From the NCBI RefSeq assembly GCF_003590095.1, contig NC_039498.1, forward strand, positions 6,200,001 to 6,264,000: a stretch of 64,000 nucleotides of DNA, in the 5' to 3' direction. This DNA comes from Trichoplusia ni. Its lineage: Eukaryota; Arthropoda; Insecta; Lepidoptera; Noctuidae. The notes under the pieces are model-generated. The model did not search any database. It had not been told where the DNA came from and saw only the letters and a list, made by a program, of their open reading frames with translations. The stretch's first letter is position 1. Each line of letters begins with the position of its first letter. Positions 34,401 through 44,197 of this stretch are shown in pieces. The position numbers and the translations under genes were made by a program.

Positions 34401-35355
34401 TTATAAATATAAAAGTTCTTAAAAAAAAGGTAATAGGCAATTTGAATAAAATAAACGACTGATATATTTCAGTGGTATATTTGGTTTGGTAATCTTTATT
34501 GTTGTTTTACATTTAATTTTAGTCGCGTTTTATTCTAAGAGCTTTTTTACAAAAAGCTACACAAAAGTTTACGAATAGAGTAGGTAGAGTTATATTATGA
34601 GAATAGGTATTTTTAGGTTTTTATTTCTTGACATTTTATTTATCATGTCGCCGGTTCGAAGCTGTGCGAGGTAGTCCATACCTCGCGTCAGTCACATCGC
34701 GGCGCACAGCGAGCGTGACATAAGGTCGCGCGGTGAGTCTGTACTCACACGCGCATTACCCATGCCACGGACAGTTATTTTAGAAGATTAATTTGAATGT
34801 TAAGACCAGTGTAGATTTTAATATAATATTGTGAAAATTAATCTGTAGATCAGACTTAAAGAATAAGTCTAATATATTACAATCGAAAGCGATTATTGGG
34901 CGTATACACAACTTTGCAGTTCACAATTTGTTTTGGACTGTTAAATGATCTTCTTTAAGAAATTTGTATTTATTATTTCAACAAGTTTTGTGGCAAACAC
35001 AGCTACACATGAATTTGTTTCGAGATTTCTTTTCAGGGTAATCAGATAGTAAATGTCGACTCCATGGTACTACCTAAAGAATAAATTATTTCATCTTAAA
35101 CGACAAAAAACCAATCAATTTAAACTTGAATTTAATCTCTACAAACAGTTTTCTTACATTTCCTCTAACACAAAACAATCTTCACCCCCAGGAGTGGACA
35201 TGTCGGAGACCAAAGAGGCCCACTTCACTCGCTCCCGCGGCCGCTCCCGCTCCCGCTCGCAGTCCGCGCCCGCCGCCAAGAGGCAGAAGATCGAGGAGAG
35301 AGGCCGCTCCGTCAGCAAGCCCGCCAGGGACACTACCGGCGTTGGAAATGCTGTT
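25496..35355 (+). CDS. GTPBP4: Nucleolar GTP-binding protein NOG1/GTPBP4 (3' end missing)
   Basis: An OBG-like GTPase that acts in the nucleolus in assembly of the 60S ribosomal subunit. Fourteen exons join in frame: 25496-25543, 25640-25792, 26771-26892, 27319-27454, 27943-28044, 28534-28626, 29370-29519, 30233-30390, 30949-31090, 31508-31688, 32204-32313, 33342-33460, 34004-34137 and 35192-35355. They encode 604 residues. The G1 motif GFPNVGKS is near residue 175, G3 DTPG near 221 and G4 NKMD near 289. The N-terminus (SLYNFKKIAVVP) is family-typical, and exon 14 has an RS-rich stretch. Exon 14 ends in a good donor (gtaagt), but the final exon, with the usual basic KPKHLFSGKR-type end, is not in the window; it probably lies in the gap at 36462. 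Introns are loaded with repeats. Confidence 0.93.
26440..26733 (-). mobile_element. C-terminal fragment of a non-LTR retrotransposon Pol protein
   Basis: Within NOG1 intron 2, antisense. The frame encodes about 96 residues without a break and ends in TAA followed by tttaatttaa. Diagnostic pieces are KRRKYGNLV, VETFGLWGPSA and QRISIAIQRGNAAS, a C-terminal block found in a widespread group of animal LINE polymerases. Upstream it is truncated at about 26733. Only 37 bp separate it from NOG1 exon 3. The clade is not determined. Confidence 0.75.
28300..28460 (-). repeat. Dispersed repeat, family R3 (ccaactatgttggggtcggc)
   Basis: In NOG1 intron 5. On the minus strand it reads ccctagccttttccctatgttggggtcggcttcc-like sequence and then ttttacaaggagcgactgcc. 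The same family lies at about 33600-33840, 57230-57560 and 58140-58345, with partial copies at 37790-37865 and 54700-54830. It has no ORF and is a very common short element type in Lepidoptera. Confidence 0.65.
28663..28795 (+). repeat. 133-bp structured GC-rich repeat, copy 1
   Basis: In NOG1 intron 6. It starts tcgccggttcgaagctgtgc and ends ccacggacagttattt. The same length and orientation as copies 2 and 3, with only a few substitutions between copies. Here one change (gtgaggctgtactcac) weakens the second hairpin. There is no ORF, no terminal inverted repeat and no clear target duplication. Confidence 0.85.
29583..29720 (+). repeat. Degenerate SINE S1 copy
   Basis: In NOG1 intron 7. It keeps caccacgccaaac, gaatgcttgtcctgagtctgggtg and atgtttgtgaaagcccc. 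The B box is lost. Confidence 0.6.
29895..30030 (+). repeat. Dispersed repeat, family R4 (ataggccgttttccaggc)
   Basis: It contains tcaaaatcaaaagtgttattt and ctctagttgcacgg, shared with about 37872-37955 and, more loosely, with 29265-29350. All three lie in or beside NOG1 and antizyme introns. No coding content. Confidence 0.55.
31337..31475 (+). repeat. SINE S1 copy, lacking its A-box part
   Basis: In NOG1 intron 9, 33 bp upstream of exon 10. It starts at gtgggcgtcgtgtcgcggg with the B-box-like gggttcgatcc, and ends at attctttactgcggtgtcg. The closeness to the acceptor may place its pyrimidine tail in the splice-site context. Confidence 0.7.
32916..33048 (+). repeat. 133-bp structured GC-rich repeat, copy 2
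   Basis: In NOG1 intron 11. Exactly the same ends and length as copies 1 and 3. The perfect hairpins gcgaggta/tacctcgc and gtgagt/actcac are both present. Differences from copy 3 are a few single bases (gcgtgg for gcgcgg; cagtaccc for cattaccc). Confidence 0.85.
33600..33840 (+). repeat. Dispersed repeat, family R3, long copy
   Basis: In NOG1 intron 12. It runs from ccctagcctttttccaactatg through gtgttttacaaggagcgactgcc to cacggaggaactcgttatgaca. It is one of the two most complete R3 copies here; the other is at 57230. Confidence 0.65.
34199..34272 (+). repeat. SINE S1 fragment with internal deletion
   Basis: In NOG1 intron 13. The A-box part (ggaaagccgaatagttgagg) is joined directly to the body (gagcatttgtgtgatccacgaatgc), missing the B box. 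Confidence 0.6.
34648..34780 (+). repeat. 133-bp structured GC-rich repeat, copy 3
   Basis: In NOG1 intron 13. The outer pair gctgtgcg/cgcacagc encloses gcgaggta/tacctcgc alternatives, and a second domain gcgcg-gtgagt/actcac-cgcgc forms an 11-bp stem with one bulge. Here gtcac also pairs with gtgac. A ggttcgaag stretch near the start resembles a Pol III B box. Its GC content stands out against AT-rich introns. Confidence 0.85.
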
Positions 35356-35797
35356 GTAAGTCCTATACTTAGAGATGGATTTATTTTGTACAGGTTCATT
35401 GCTAGGCAAGGCTTCTGTAAGAAATTAATGATTCCCTACGCGTATTTGCGCATATTTATTGCATAGAGTGCTCTTCTATAAGTAGTGAGATGCTTATACT
35501 TAAGTTCACAATGTATTTTTATTTTAAATGTGACAGTGTACTCATTGTTGATGAGCCAAATAAATAAATTAGCAAGCCTCCTATTGCCAGGGAGTTGGTT
35601 GCGCAGTTTCTTCCCTGTGGGTGCTAGACATTGCAATTAAATGAGCAGAATATGCTCCTTAGCAGACTAATTGGAATATATCAATTTAAATTTTGATCAA
35701 TACAGATTATTTGTAAGTTCTTAAAAAATTGACAATGAACTTTCATTTTCGTCAAGTCATGCAACTTTGAATTTTCATTTCAATACGTATAAGTTAA

Positions 35798-36461
35798 CCC
35801 TTTATAAGGCAGAAGGATTCAGAGTAATAAAATAACCTGCGCTTATATTTTTGGCATGTTTTTATTTGTATAACAAAAATAAACTTAAAAGAAAAACACT
35901 AATTATTTCGGAAGTTTTGGAAAAATAGGTGGTAAAAATATTCCCACTGCCCGTCAACAGAGCCACATGCAAGCGCAATTTGAGACATTATTTTCTATGA
36001 AATTGTGCAAAACAAGGCGTAATGCAAAGAGGGACATTACACTTGCTACATTTTATTTTGCTACGCTTATCTTTGACCTTTGTGCTACACAATTTACAGC
36101 GTCGGTAAGTCTCCAACTCTGCTGGCATATGGTCACCTACGTTTACAAACCGCAGTTCTTCAGGTACAGCATTTATAGTTTTTTTGATATACCTCTGGGC
36201 ATGCTATGCGTGATTTCTTGCAGATATATGTAGGCAAGCTTGATCTTCTTTTTCTGCTGCTATAGCCACCAATCAACCCTCTGGCAACAGCCACCCGAAA
36301 TTCTAAGTTGGTAAGCTTTTCTACTCTCGACGTTAGGGAATATAAAATGAAAGAGTTTGTCAAACTTGCGTCCACCAAGAAGTAGAATATCCGCAACCAC
36401 CAGCGTTTACTTCTCCTTCCGACAGCATACGTCCCCTTCACTTGGTCAAAACGGTCGACAC
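35798..36461 (-). mobile_element. piggyBac-like transposon, 3' part, running into the gap
   Basis: The left edge is TTAA (35794-35797) followed by ccctttataaggcag, the usual piggyBac target and a CCCTTT-type inverted-repeat end. Inside, on the minus strand, lies the C-terminal end of the transposase. The right end is not visible: the element enters the assembly gap at 36462, and no agggttaa end appears in the 560 bp after the gap. Confidence 0.8.
35980..36441 (-). pseudogene. piggyBac-like transposase C-terminus, frameshifted
   Basis: The open part, 36441-36160, contains KRWWLRIFYFLVDASLTNSF and LTNLEFRVAVARGLI, matching the end of the piggyBac transposase core. It stops at YKCCT. Shifting by 1 nt at about 36190-36200 gives VPEELRFVNVGDHMP and then a cysteine-rich tail (CKLC, CSKC, PLCITPCF), the cross-brace zinc domain that ends many piggyBac transposases. 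One indel therefore breaks this copy. The N-terminal 400 or more residues should lie in or beyond the gap. Cut-and-paste DNA transposase by family. Confidence 0.8.
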
Positions 36462-37461
36462 NNNNNNNNNNNNNNNNNNNNNNNNNNNNNNNNNNNNNNN
36501 NNNNNNNNNNNNNNNNNNNNNNNNNNNNNNNNNNNNNNNNNNNNNNNNNNNNNNNNNNNNNNNNNNNNNNNNNNNNNNNNNNNNNNNNNNNNNNNNNNNN
36601 NNNNNNNNNNNNNNNNNNNNNNNNNNNNNNNNNNNNNNNNNNNNNNNNNNNNNNNNNNNNNNNNNNNNNNNNNNNNNNNNNNNNNNNNNNNNNNNNNNNN
36701 NNNNNNNNNNNNNNNNNNNNNNNNNNNNNNNNNNNNNNNNNNNNNNNNNNNNNNNNNNNNNNNNNNNNNNNNNNNNNNNNNNNNNNNNNNNNNNNNNNNN
36801 NNNNNNNNNNNNNNNNNNNNNNNNNNNNNNNNNNNNNNNNNNNNNNNNNNNNNNNNNNNNNNNNNNNNNNNNNNNNNNNNNNNNNNNNNNNNNNNNNNNN
36901 NNNNNNNNNNNNNNNNNNNNNNNNNNNNNNNNNNNNNNNNNNNNNNNNNNNNNNNNNNNNNNNNNNNNNNNNNNNNNNNNNNNNNNNNNNNNNNNNNNNN
37001 NNNNNNNNNNNNNNNNNNNNNNNNNNNNNNNNNNNNNNNNNNNNNNNNNNNNNNNNNNNNNNNNNNNNNNNNNNNNNNNNNNNNNNNNNNNNNNNNNNNN
37101 NNNNNNNNNNNNNNNNNNNNNNNNNNNNNNNNNNNNNNNNNNNNNNNNNNNNNNNNNNNNNNNNNNNNNNNNNNNNNNNNNNNNNNNNNNNNNNNNNNNN
37201 NNNNNNNNNNNNNNNNNNNNNNNNNNNNNNNNNNNNNNNNNNNNNNNNNNNNNNNNNNNNNNNNNNNNNNNNNNNNNNNNNNNNNNNNNNNNNNNNNNNN
37301 NNNNNNNNNNNNNNNNNNNNNNNNNNNNNNNNNNNNNNNNNNNNNNNNNNNNNNNNNNNNNNNNNNNNNNNNNNNNNNNNNNNNNNNNNNNNNNNNNNNN
37401 NNNNNNNNNNNNNNNNNNNNNNNNNNNNNNNNNNNNNNNNNNNNNNNNNNNNNNNNNNNNN
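36462..37461. other. Assembly gap, exactly 1000 Ns
   Basis: The round number shows a placeholder of unknown true size. By inference the missing DNA holds the rest of the piggyBac-like element, the NOG1 last exon and the 5' exons of antizyme. Confidence 0.98.
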
Positions 37462-38025
37462 TATGCTTGTTAGCTTGTTGTAACTGGTTTACTTATATTA
37501 TATCTTAGTGCATTGACATAAGATAACCTTTTGTTTTGTTTTAATACATATAATTGTGTCACATGTATTATATAACCAGAGACACATATAAGATAGCTAT
37601 TGCTTACAATATCATCATTTAAGTACCTACTACTTGCCAATACTACTAAGTGCCAATACGCTTTGTAAAAGTTGACACAACTGCAATAGTACTACCAAAC
37701 GTGCAATGCGATTACAGTTCAATAGTATTCAAATTGCCCTAGGTTTTGCCTAACCATAACAACTGTAAAAAATGTATGTATGACAGCTGGGACCCACTTA
37801 ACGTGCCTTCCGAAATACGGAGGAACTCGTTATGACAGAGACCTACCGCGTCAAGCGTAGCTTAACCTCTGATCAAAATCAAAAGTTTTTATTTCAAATA
37901 GGCCGCTTTTCAGGCACTCTTAAACGTTACATTACTGACTCTAGTTGCACGATCGATCATCTTATGCAGTTATAGCTTAGCCACGAGCGCCTCATAGTGA
38001 ACCTATGTGTATCTTGTCGTGTCAG

Positions 38026-38723
38026 GTGGTCCAGGCCGGCACGCTGTACCTGCGCATGCCGGGCGTGCTGGCGGCCGGCAGCAAGGAGAGCTTCATGCTG
38101 CTGCTCGACTTCGCCGAGGAGCGCCTGGGCTGTAACAAGTTAGTATATTACAACATCCTATAGAAACAATCAAAGAAAAGCATTTATTCGGCGCTATGAC
38201 GCATATCCCTACTTAAATAAATGCGAAAGTAACTCTGTCTGTCTGTTACGCTTTCACGTCTAAACCATTGAACTGATTTTAATGAAATTTGGAACAGAGA
38301 TAGAGTTGACCTTGAGAAAGAACATAGGATAGTTTTTATCCCTGACTTTTGAAGAGTTCTCTTGGAAACGCGATAAGACCTCGACGCGGGCGAAAAGCGA
38401 AAAAACATAATAATGACAAGCAAATACGCATTCAAAACAAAAGTATAGTTACCGGCACGGATCTAGAGCTCTGACTGCAATATTATTGTAGTGTCGACCT
38501 GGAAACAGATTCTTAATTTACGACTTTAAAATGCCCTTAACCTGACAACGTTTTTTCTAACTTCAGCTGCATCATTTGCGTCCTGAAGAGCCGGCCTGAC
38601 CGCGCGACCATTCTCCGCACCTTCATGTTCATGGGCTTCCAGCTGCTAGCCCCCAACTCTCCGCTCATGCCGCAGGAGATCACCAACCCAGAATATATAT
38701 TCTTACACTACAACATGCAGTAA
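38026..38723 (+). CDS. Oaz: Ornithine decarboxylase antizyme, last two exons
   Basis: Antizyme binds ornithine decarboxylase, blocks it, delivers it to the proteasome and so limits polyamine levels. Exons 38026-38138 and 38577-38723 join in phase (AA+C) and encode about 86 residues ending in the stop at 38721. Hallmarks are LYLRMPG, SKESFMLLLDFAEERLGC and RPDRATILRTFMFMGF, the conserved C-terminal ODC-binding region. The N-terminal part and the polyamine-controlled +1 frameshift site that defines the family are not in the visible sequence; they should be in the gap at 36462-37461. Exon A has a clean gtcag acceptor, so it is not the first exon. Confidence 0.88.
38205..38400 (+). repeat. Dispersed repeat R2 in the last antizyme intron
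   Basis: It is very close to 605-832 (agtaactctgtctgtctg, gattttaatgaaatttgg, agagatagagttgacc) and ends in cgacgcgggcgaaaagcg. Confidence 0.7.
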
Positions 38724-41700
38724 CTCCCAACCGAGTTACCCCCTAATCGGATACAGTAAAGATATATACTCGTAAGATAGTTTGTCAAGGTTGAAACTTT
38801 CGAGTTGTTGTGACAACACTTTTGAAAAGACTTGTCTGAACATCTGTCTGTCATGTCTACTTTGAATTTGTGTGGACTTTGCTCAAGTCTTGCTTTCTAA
38901 AACATCTATTAAAAATTGTTCACACATATTAAATGGTACGGACTCGTAAAATCGCTGCCTTCACCTTAATCTAAACTGGTGTGGATATTTGCTTGGTCTT
39001 GTAAAAACAGCTTTCAGACAATCGTGTAAAGTTGAATTTTCAGTATTGAAAATGTCTATATCTAGGGTTGTCACAAAGCAGACGTTTTATATTTCCTTCA
39101 TAGGAATTTAACGTCTTTTTCCGAATCGGGGGTAACTCGAAAGTTTCGAGATTGCATGTAGTAACGTTTAATATAGGAACAGTATTTGAAAAGTTGCACT
39201 TTTTCATATTAAATATTATCACTGGGCTTGCATAGTATGGCGTCAACAAGTCTGTAGAATTAGATTTTAGTAGATATATTATAATTGTATTAATAATTCG
39301 AATTCCTTTTTTTTAACAGCGAGTTTTTAACTCGAGATGAAATTCAAGGGATGAAGTGCCAACCCTAGTACAATTCTTCAATAGCGGGTTGTATTGATAA
39401 AAAAATTGAATTCGAATTAAATTAAATGTATTATTTCTACGATTTCAGCTTTGAAAATAACGCTCGTTTTATTTTTTCCATACAAAACTGATTATTGTAG
39501 AAATATTTTTTCTTCTTAAAGTAATTTTTTTAACTTGTTATTATTACTTATTATATTGTTATTGTAATTAAAGTATGTATTGTCGTCGTGTTTAATAATA
39601 TTCACCCGCTCCGGGGTAGAGCAAAAAAAATATAAAAATGAAAAATCCAAAAAAAAAGATTTGTAAAAATATTTCGGATTTTCCACCTTACAAGTCGGGA
39701 CACTTAATTTTAAAACACCTTATGGCAAGACTTGATTTTTTGCGACTAGCAACACTCGTTCGAAATATTTTTTTTATCGTTTGCGCATTTATGGTTGTTG
39801 TGTGAGAGACAATGGCCCTGAATGCGCTTTGTATCTTAGAATAAGTATAGTTATAATTAAGAGGTTTTATGTTAATATTTTAGTATTAATATTCTGACGA
39901 TACAGAAATTATTTGTCTTCCAAAATGATTTTTCTCTTAAATCAGTCAAATTAAGTAAAGAAACTCATAATATACATAAATTCAAATATTAAAATCAAAC
40001 ATTGACGGGCGTATTAAAACAACATCTATTCGATTCCCGTCTGTGGTAACATTAATATAAACATGCCATCTTCATAACTATATTTAAAACCTTTGGCTGT
40101 ATGAGAGAAACCTTCGCTCATTCACAACATCTTTAAAAAAACACGCCAATGACAGTTCTTGCTTCAAAATCATGTCACTTAAAAAATCATTACACTGTGA
40201 ACTGTCGAACGGAACGGTCGTGGATTAAAATAATTTCTGTATTATACCCTAGCCTACTTTCAACGGCGTTTGTCTCATTTTCTTTCAGTATTCTTCATAT
40301 CCACCCTCCCACATAAGATTTTGTTCGTGAGACACGCCGTACGTAGTTTTAATTGTAAGTCTTATTGTATTAATTGATAAACAATTAAAGTTAATAATAA
40401 TCAGTTGTTTTTTTATTTGTAGTACAGACCCCGCCCCTTTAAAGTTTAAGTAAGTAAATTTTATTATTAAGTTGGATGAAAAAGCGAGTTAGAGCCAGTG
40501 GTTGGCAAGCCAATTCGGTAATTACGGTCAGTCAGATTATTTGCTAATATCTATCAAGGCCCCCTTCCTTAGCGAATTGAGTTGGGCAAAGAATGGAATA
40601 GAATAAATTTATTTGTAGGTCACCCTACAATGGGTGCCAGTGGATTGAGACTACTTTGTATTAAAAGTTCATTTTTGGGTTACGGTAGAAAAACCGTAAG
40701 AAATTTGGTGCCCGAATAATGAATAACAGTTAGGCATATTTGGAAGACGGAGTGACCTAGATTTTGCCGCACATATTAATTCAAATAACAAAGAGCCTTA
40801 CTGGCTAGACAGACCTTTAGAATCCCTAAACGGTATTCCTTACACAGTTGATTAATAAATAAAGCAACTTGTACAACAATGACGCATTTAATATAAACAT
40901 CCAAAATTTTAAGCTTATACATTAGGAAGCACTTTTAAATAGACATTAATTCTTTAAAATTGTAAGGCAATTTGTAAGCTCATGCGAATAGAATAAGATA
41001 TTCATAAATTAACGACGATTATAATTATTATAAACATGCTCTCAAGCACATCTATATTTTTTTTGTTTATTCAGCAATATGTCATTGAAAGGTTTCATTT
41101 TAATTGCATTATACATCTATCCATTATAAACAAATCATTTCATTTAAAAATCTTTGGAATATTCAGAACATGCTAGATTATCATTACAACTTGCGTTTTT
41201 AGGGTAACATTTTATCAAATTTTCTTTTGTACTAAACTTGTAACAATTTGCTTTGCTTACAAAATATACTATAAACTACTTTGTTCATATTATAAACATT
41301 ACAATAATTAGGGTATACCTACCATATAAGGCTCTAGGCCGACAGACAGCATTTCAGCTGCAATCATTGCAGTTTGAATTTTGTTGACACGACTGCAATA
41401 GAACTGCAAACCAAACGTGCAGACCTGACTGCAATTGAACTGCATTCGAAGTGCAATTGTAGTTAACGGTAGTGCAAATGCGATCCGTCTGCCAAGAGCT
41501 TAATTAAAATGATTCTATGGCTACATGGATGTAAGTTGACAAATACACAATGCATAGGCCTTACATAGCATTAATTAGGGAGATTCCACTTATTTTATGG
41601 CTGCATTAAGATCGATACTGAGTTATCTAAATGTCTTTAAACCCTTAAAGGAGGAGGTTCATCAATATGCCTATTTATTTTTTAAGTTTTGTCTTTAGAT

Positions 41701-42038
41701 ACTTGGACAGGATGAACTGATTTTGTTGATTTTTTTTTCATTTAATGTGAAATTATGCATGAATCTTATAAAAAGTTTGACAGATTAGTTTTTATTTGAA
41801 GTCCGTTGAATGTTTTTGTTCATAAAAAATATTTTTTTTATAAAAAAGAACCCTCCCGCACTCGGTAATTCAATCTACGTGTCGCGGGGGTTTCACAAAC
41901 ATTCAAGCCACAAGCACAAAGACACCCAGACTGAGGACAAGCATCGAGGATCATTATCTACTTAGCTAATAGGAATGTTTATCTTGTTACCAAACAACGC
42001 ATTACAAAACTTGGCCAGGCCTCAACTCTTACTCTCTC
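38724..42038. other. Antizyme 3' flank and intergenic DNA
   Basis: The first part is probably antizyme 3' UTR. No gene was recognised through to the DHFR stop at 42039. It contains a MITE-like element (41337-41493) and a SINE S1 fragment (about 41850-41945, minus). Frames such as 39040-39249 carry no known motif. Confidence 0.45.
41337..41493. mobile_element. MITE-like element, family M2
   Basis: The left end ggccgacagacagcatttc and the right end, read in reverse complement ggcagacggatcgcatttgc, are similar over about 23 bp. The interior repeats tgcaatngaactgcaa motifs. A partial relative with aactgcaatagtac and ccaaacgtgcaatgcg lies at about 37650-37740, next to the assembly gap. Confidence 0.55.
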
Positions 42039-44197
42039 TTACAATCTCTTATAAACCCTGAAATAATAACTAATATCTCCTTCCACCTGTTTCTCCGAAG
42101 GTATCTTCTCCTCATCAACAAGATGGAACTGCTGTTTGTCAATATTCGGGAAGAAGGTGTCACAATCAAATGATTTCTGTATCTCAGTCAGGTAGATCTT
42201 GCCGCAGTTTTCGTGAGTCATGGCCGCCTGAAAAGGTTTTATTGTTATTTCGATTTTTATACATACATCTTAGGGTCGGGCTCTCGGGCCACCGGCTGCA
42301 ACTACAAAACGCAGTCTATGGCATATTCACTATAGTTAGACGCATTTCATAATAAAGTAGCCACTTTACTTAAAATTAGCAACGGTTTAATCCCGCCTAT
42401 TTTTATTAAAGAGACTCCCACATTAAGGCATTAATTCCTTGTGTCGCGGGGGGTTTTACAAACATACAGATGAGTACACAAAGACACCCAGACTCGAAAC
42501 AAGCATTCGTGGATCACGCAAATGCTAGTCCTACGCGGGGATCGAACCAGCGACACATCGCTCTCAGTGAGTTTGGCGTGGAGACCTTACCCGTGCCGTC
42601 GTAATTAGATCACAGTCTAGTAAAAATAAGGAAATTAACTCTTGTCCATTAAAGTGCATGCTTACCTTGTATATTGAAGATCCACCAATAACCCAAGTTG
42701 CCTCTATATCTGGCCTCTTCTCTATGTAGCTGATGGCCTCATCTAACCCCGGGACTACAATCACACCTTCCGGTACCTGTAATATACAGTATTTTTTTTA
42801 TTCTTTACAAAAAAGGTTCCTTGCAGAAAGTTTGTCAAAAAGACAGGTAGTCAGTGGGAATGTTTGTCTTTTAGAATACTGTGAAGAAAATGTGTGAGCT
42901 AGCATGGTCACTGGATAACTTCTTCGGAAGAAACCTGGACCTTTACACATTTCTATACATGAGGATACAGGTTTCAAGTAGTTTCAACATGCAATGGACT
43001 TGTTGATAATGTTAATTAAGCTTGTGAAGATTCAGTGAGGGGCATCTTCCAGGGGCCATCCAACCTGGAAGCATGAAGATCAGAAATGGACTGAAAAAGG
43101 TCACAAAACTATGGTAATTTGGTTACAAAAACATTAACATTCTTTCATCAGATAAAAAGTAGACTTTGAGTTACACTAAGGTGTCAGCTTACTCTATTCT
43201 GAATTCTATTGAAATTGGTGCAGCCATTTAGACTAGGCAATGTACCAAACATACAGACACACTCATACTTTCACTATTTTTAATGTGATTAGTAAAAATT
43301 GTTATATCTTACATTTTCCTTCACACTATCCACATTATGTGTCATAACTATATTGATTCTGTTGTCTAACGGTCTGTATTTATCTGGGATACAATCCCAG
43401 GTACGACGGCCCATGATGACAGCATTCACTTTGGTGGGGTCCGAGACTTGAGTTGTCATAGTTGTGAAGTATGCCATCTCCTTTCTGAAAACAAAATAGG
43501 ACTGATAAGGTTTTGTCTTAAAATAGGTTGTATATAATAGTTTATTCATGGAGGATCACCCAAATAAACAAAATTATGTTAATAAGAAGTAAAAGTTACA
43601 AGATTATCTTAATAACTATGAATTACAATGGCCTTTTGGTCTATTGCAGACGATTTATGTAGTGGTGTCTGTGTTACAACGCCTTTCATGACTGAACAGT
43701 GATATGAGAGTGACATATCTCCTTATCTCTTTTCATAATATTATCAATAATTATTCCTGTCTTCTGAACATGGAATCAGAATACTTATGCTGACTCTATT
43801 CATTGAGTTTTTCTAAGCATGTACAAAAAGTACAAAAAAATGCAATAGATTGATATGATAGTTAATACTAAGTATATTTCAATAAATTTTATATAGCTAT
43901 TATGAAATAACACCACCTTATCAATTGTAGGGGTTAACAAGTTGAATAGTAGTGAGGTATCTAACTTTCTTCATGATATAATTGAATCTTATGATTACTG
44001 GTTACTAGCGGCCAAAATCTTTCTAGTCGTGACCGATTTATTTCACAGCCATATTGGCTATTTGGTAGTTAAAAGGAACTGAGAATATATAGAAGATCTT
44101 TAAAAACTTACTTTAAACGCCAAGGCAGGGTACCATTAGTTCCAATACCCATATTTTCGCAGGCAGCCGCGATCAAATTCAACTTAACTTTCGACAT
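42039..44197 (-). CDS. Dhfr: Dihydrofolate reductase (four exons)
   Basis: It reduces dihydrofolate to tetrahydrofolate with NADPH, feeding thymidylate and purine synthesis in the cytosol. Exons on the minus strand are 44197-44112, 43484-43313, 42776-42666 and 42227-42039, all with GT/AG junctions in consistent phase. The 185-residue product matches the usual animal length. Motifs: GIGTNGTLPWRLKKEM (17-32) with the catalytic acid at E31, MGRRTW (53-58) for cofactor and substrate binding, and VIGGSSIY (115-122), the conserved glycine-rich turn. Exon 1 begins MSKVKLNLIAA, the expected first strand. No defect seen, so it is likely functional. Introns carry a SINE S1 copy. Confidence 0.95.
42412..42600 (-). 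repeat. SINE S1 copy in DHFR intron 3
   Basis: The reverse complement has cacgccaaactcactgagagcg, the B-box-like ggttcgatccc and the body to ccttaatgtgggag. It lies in the same orientation as the host gene. Confidence 0.75.

Noticed and set aside
35192..35399. Arginine-rich minus-strand frames opposite NOG1 exon 14
   Set aside because: They mirror the RS-rich coding exon; the splice sites and family match support the plus strand.
35967..36233. 88-residue plus-strand frame
   Set aside because: It is the antisense shadow of the piggyBac-like transposase tail, which has clear motifs on the minus strand.
36357..37508. Long open frames of 383 and 343 codons on the plus strand
   Set aside because: They consist almost entirely of Ns translated as X across the assembly gap.
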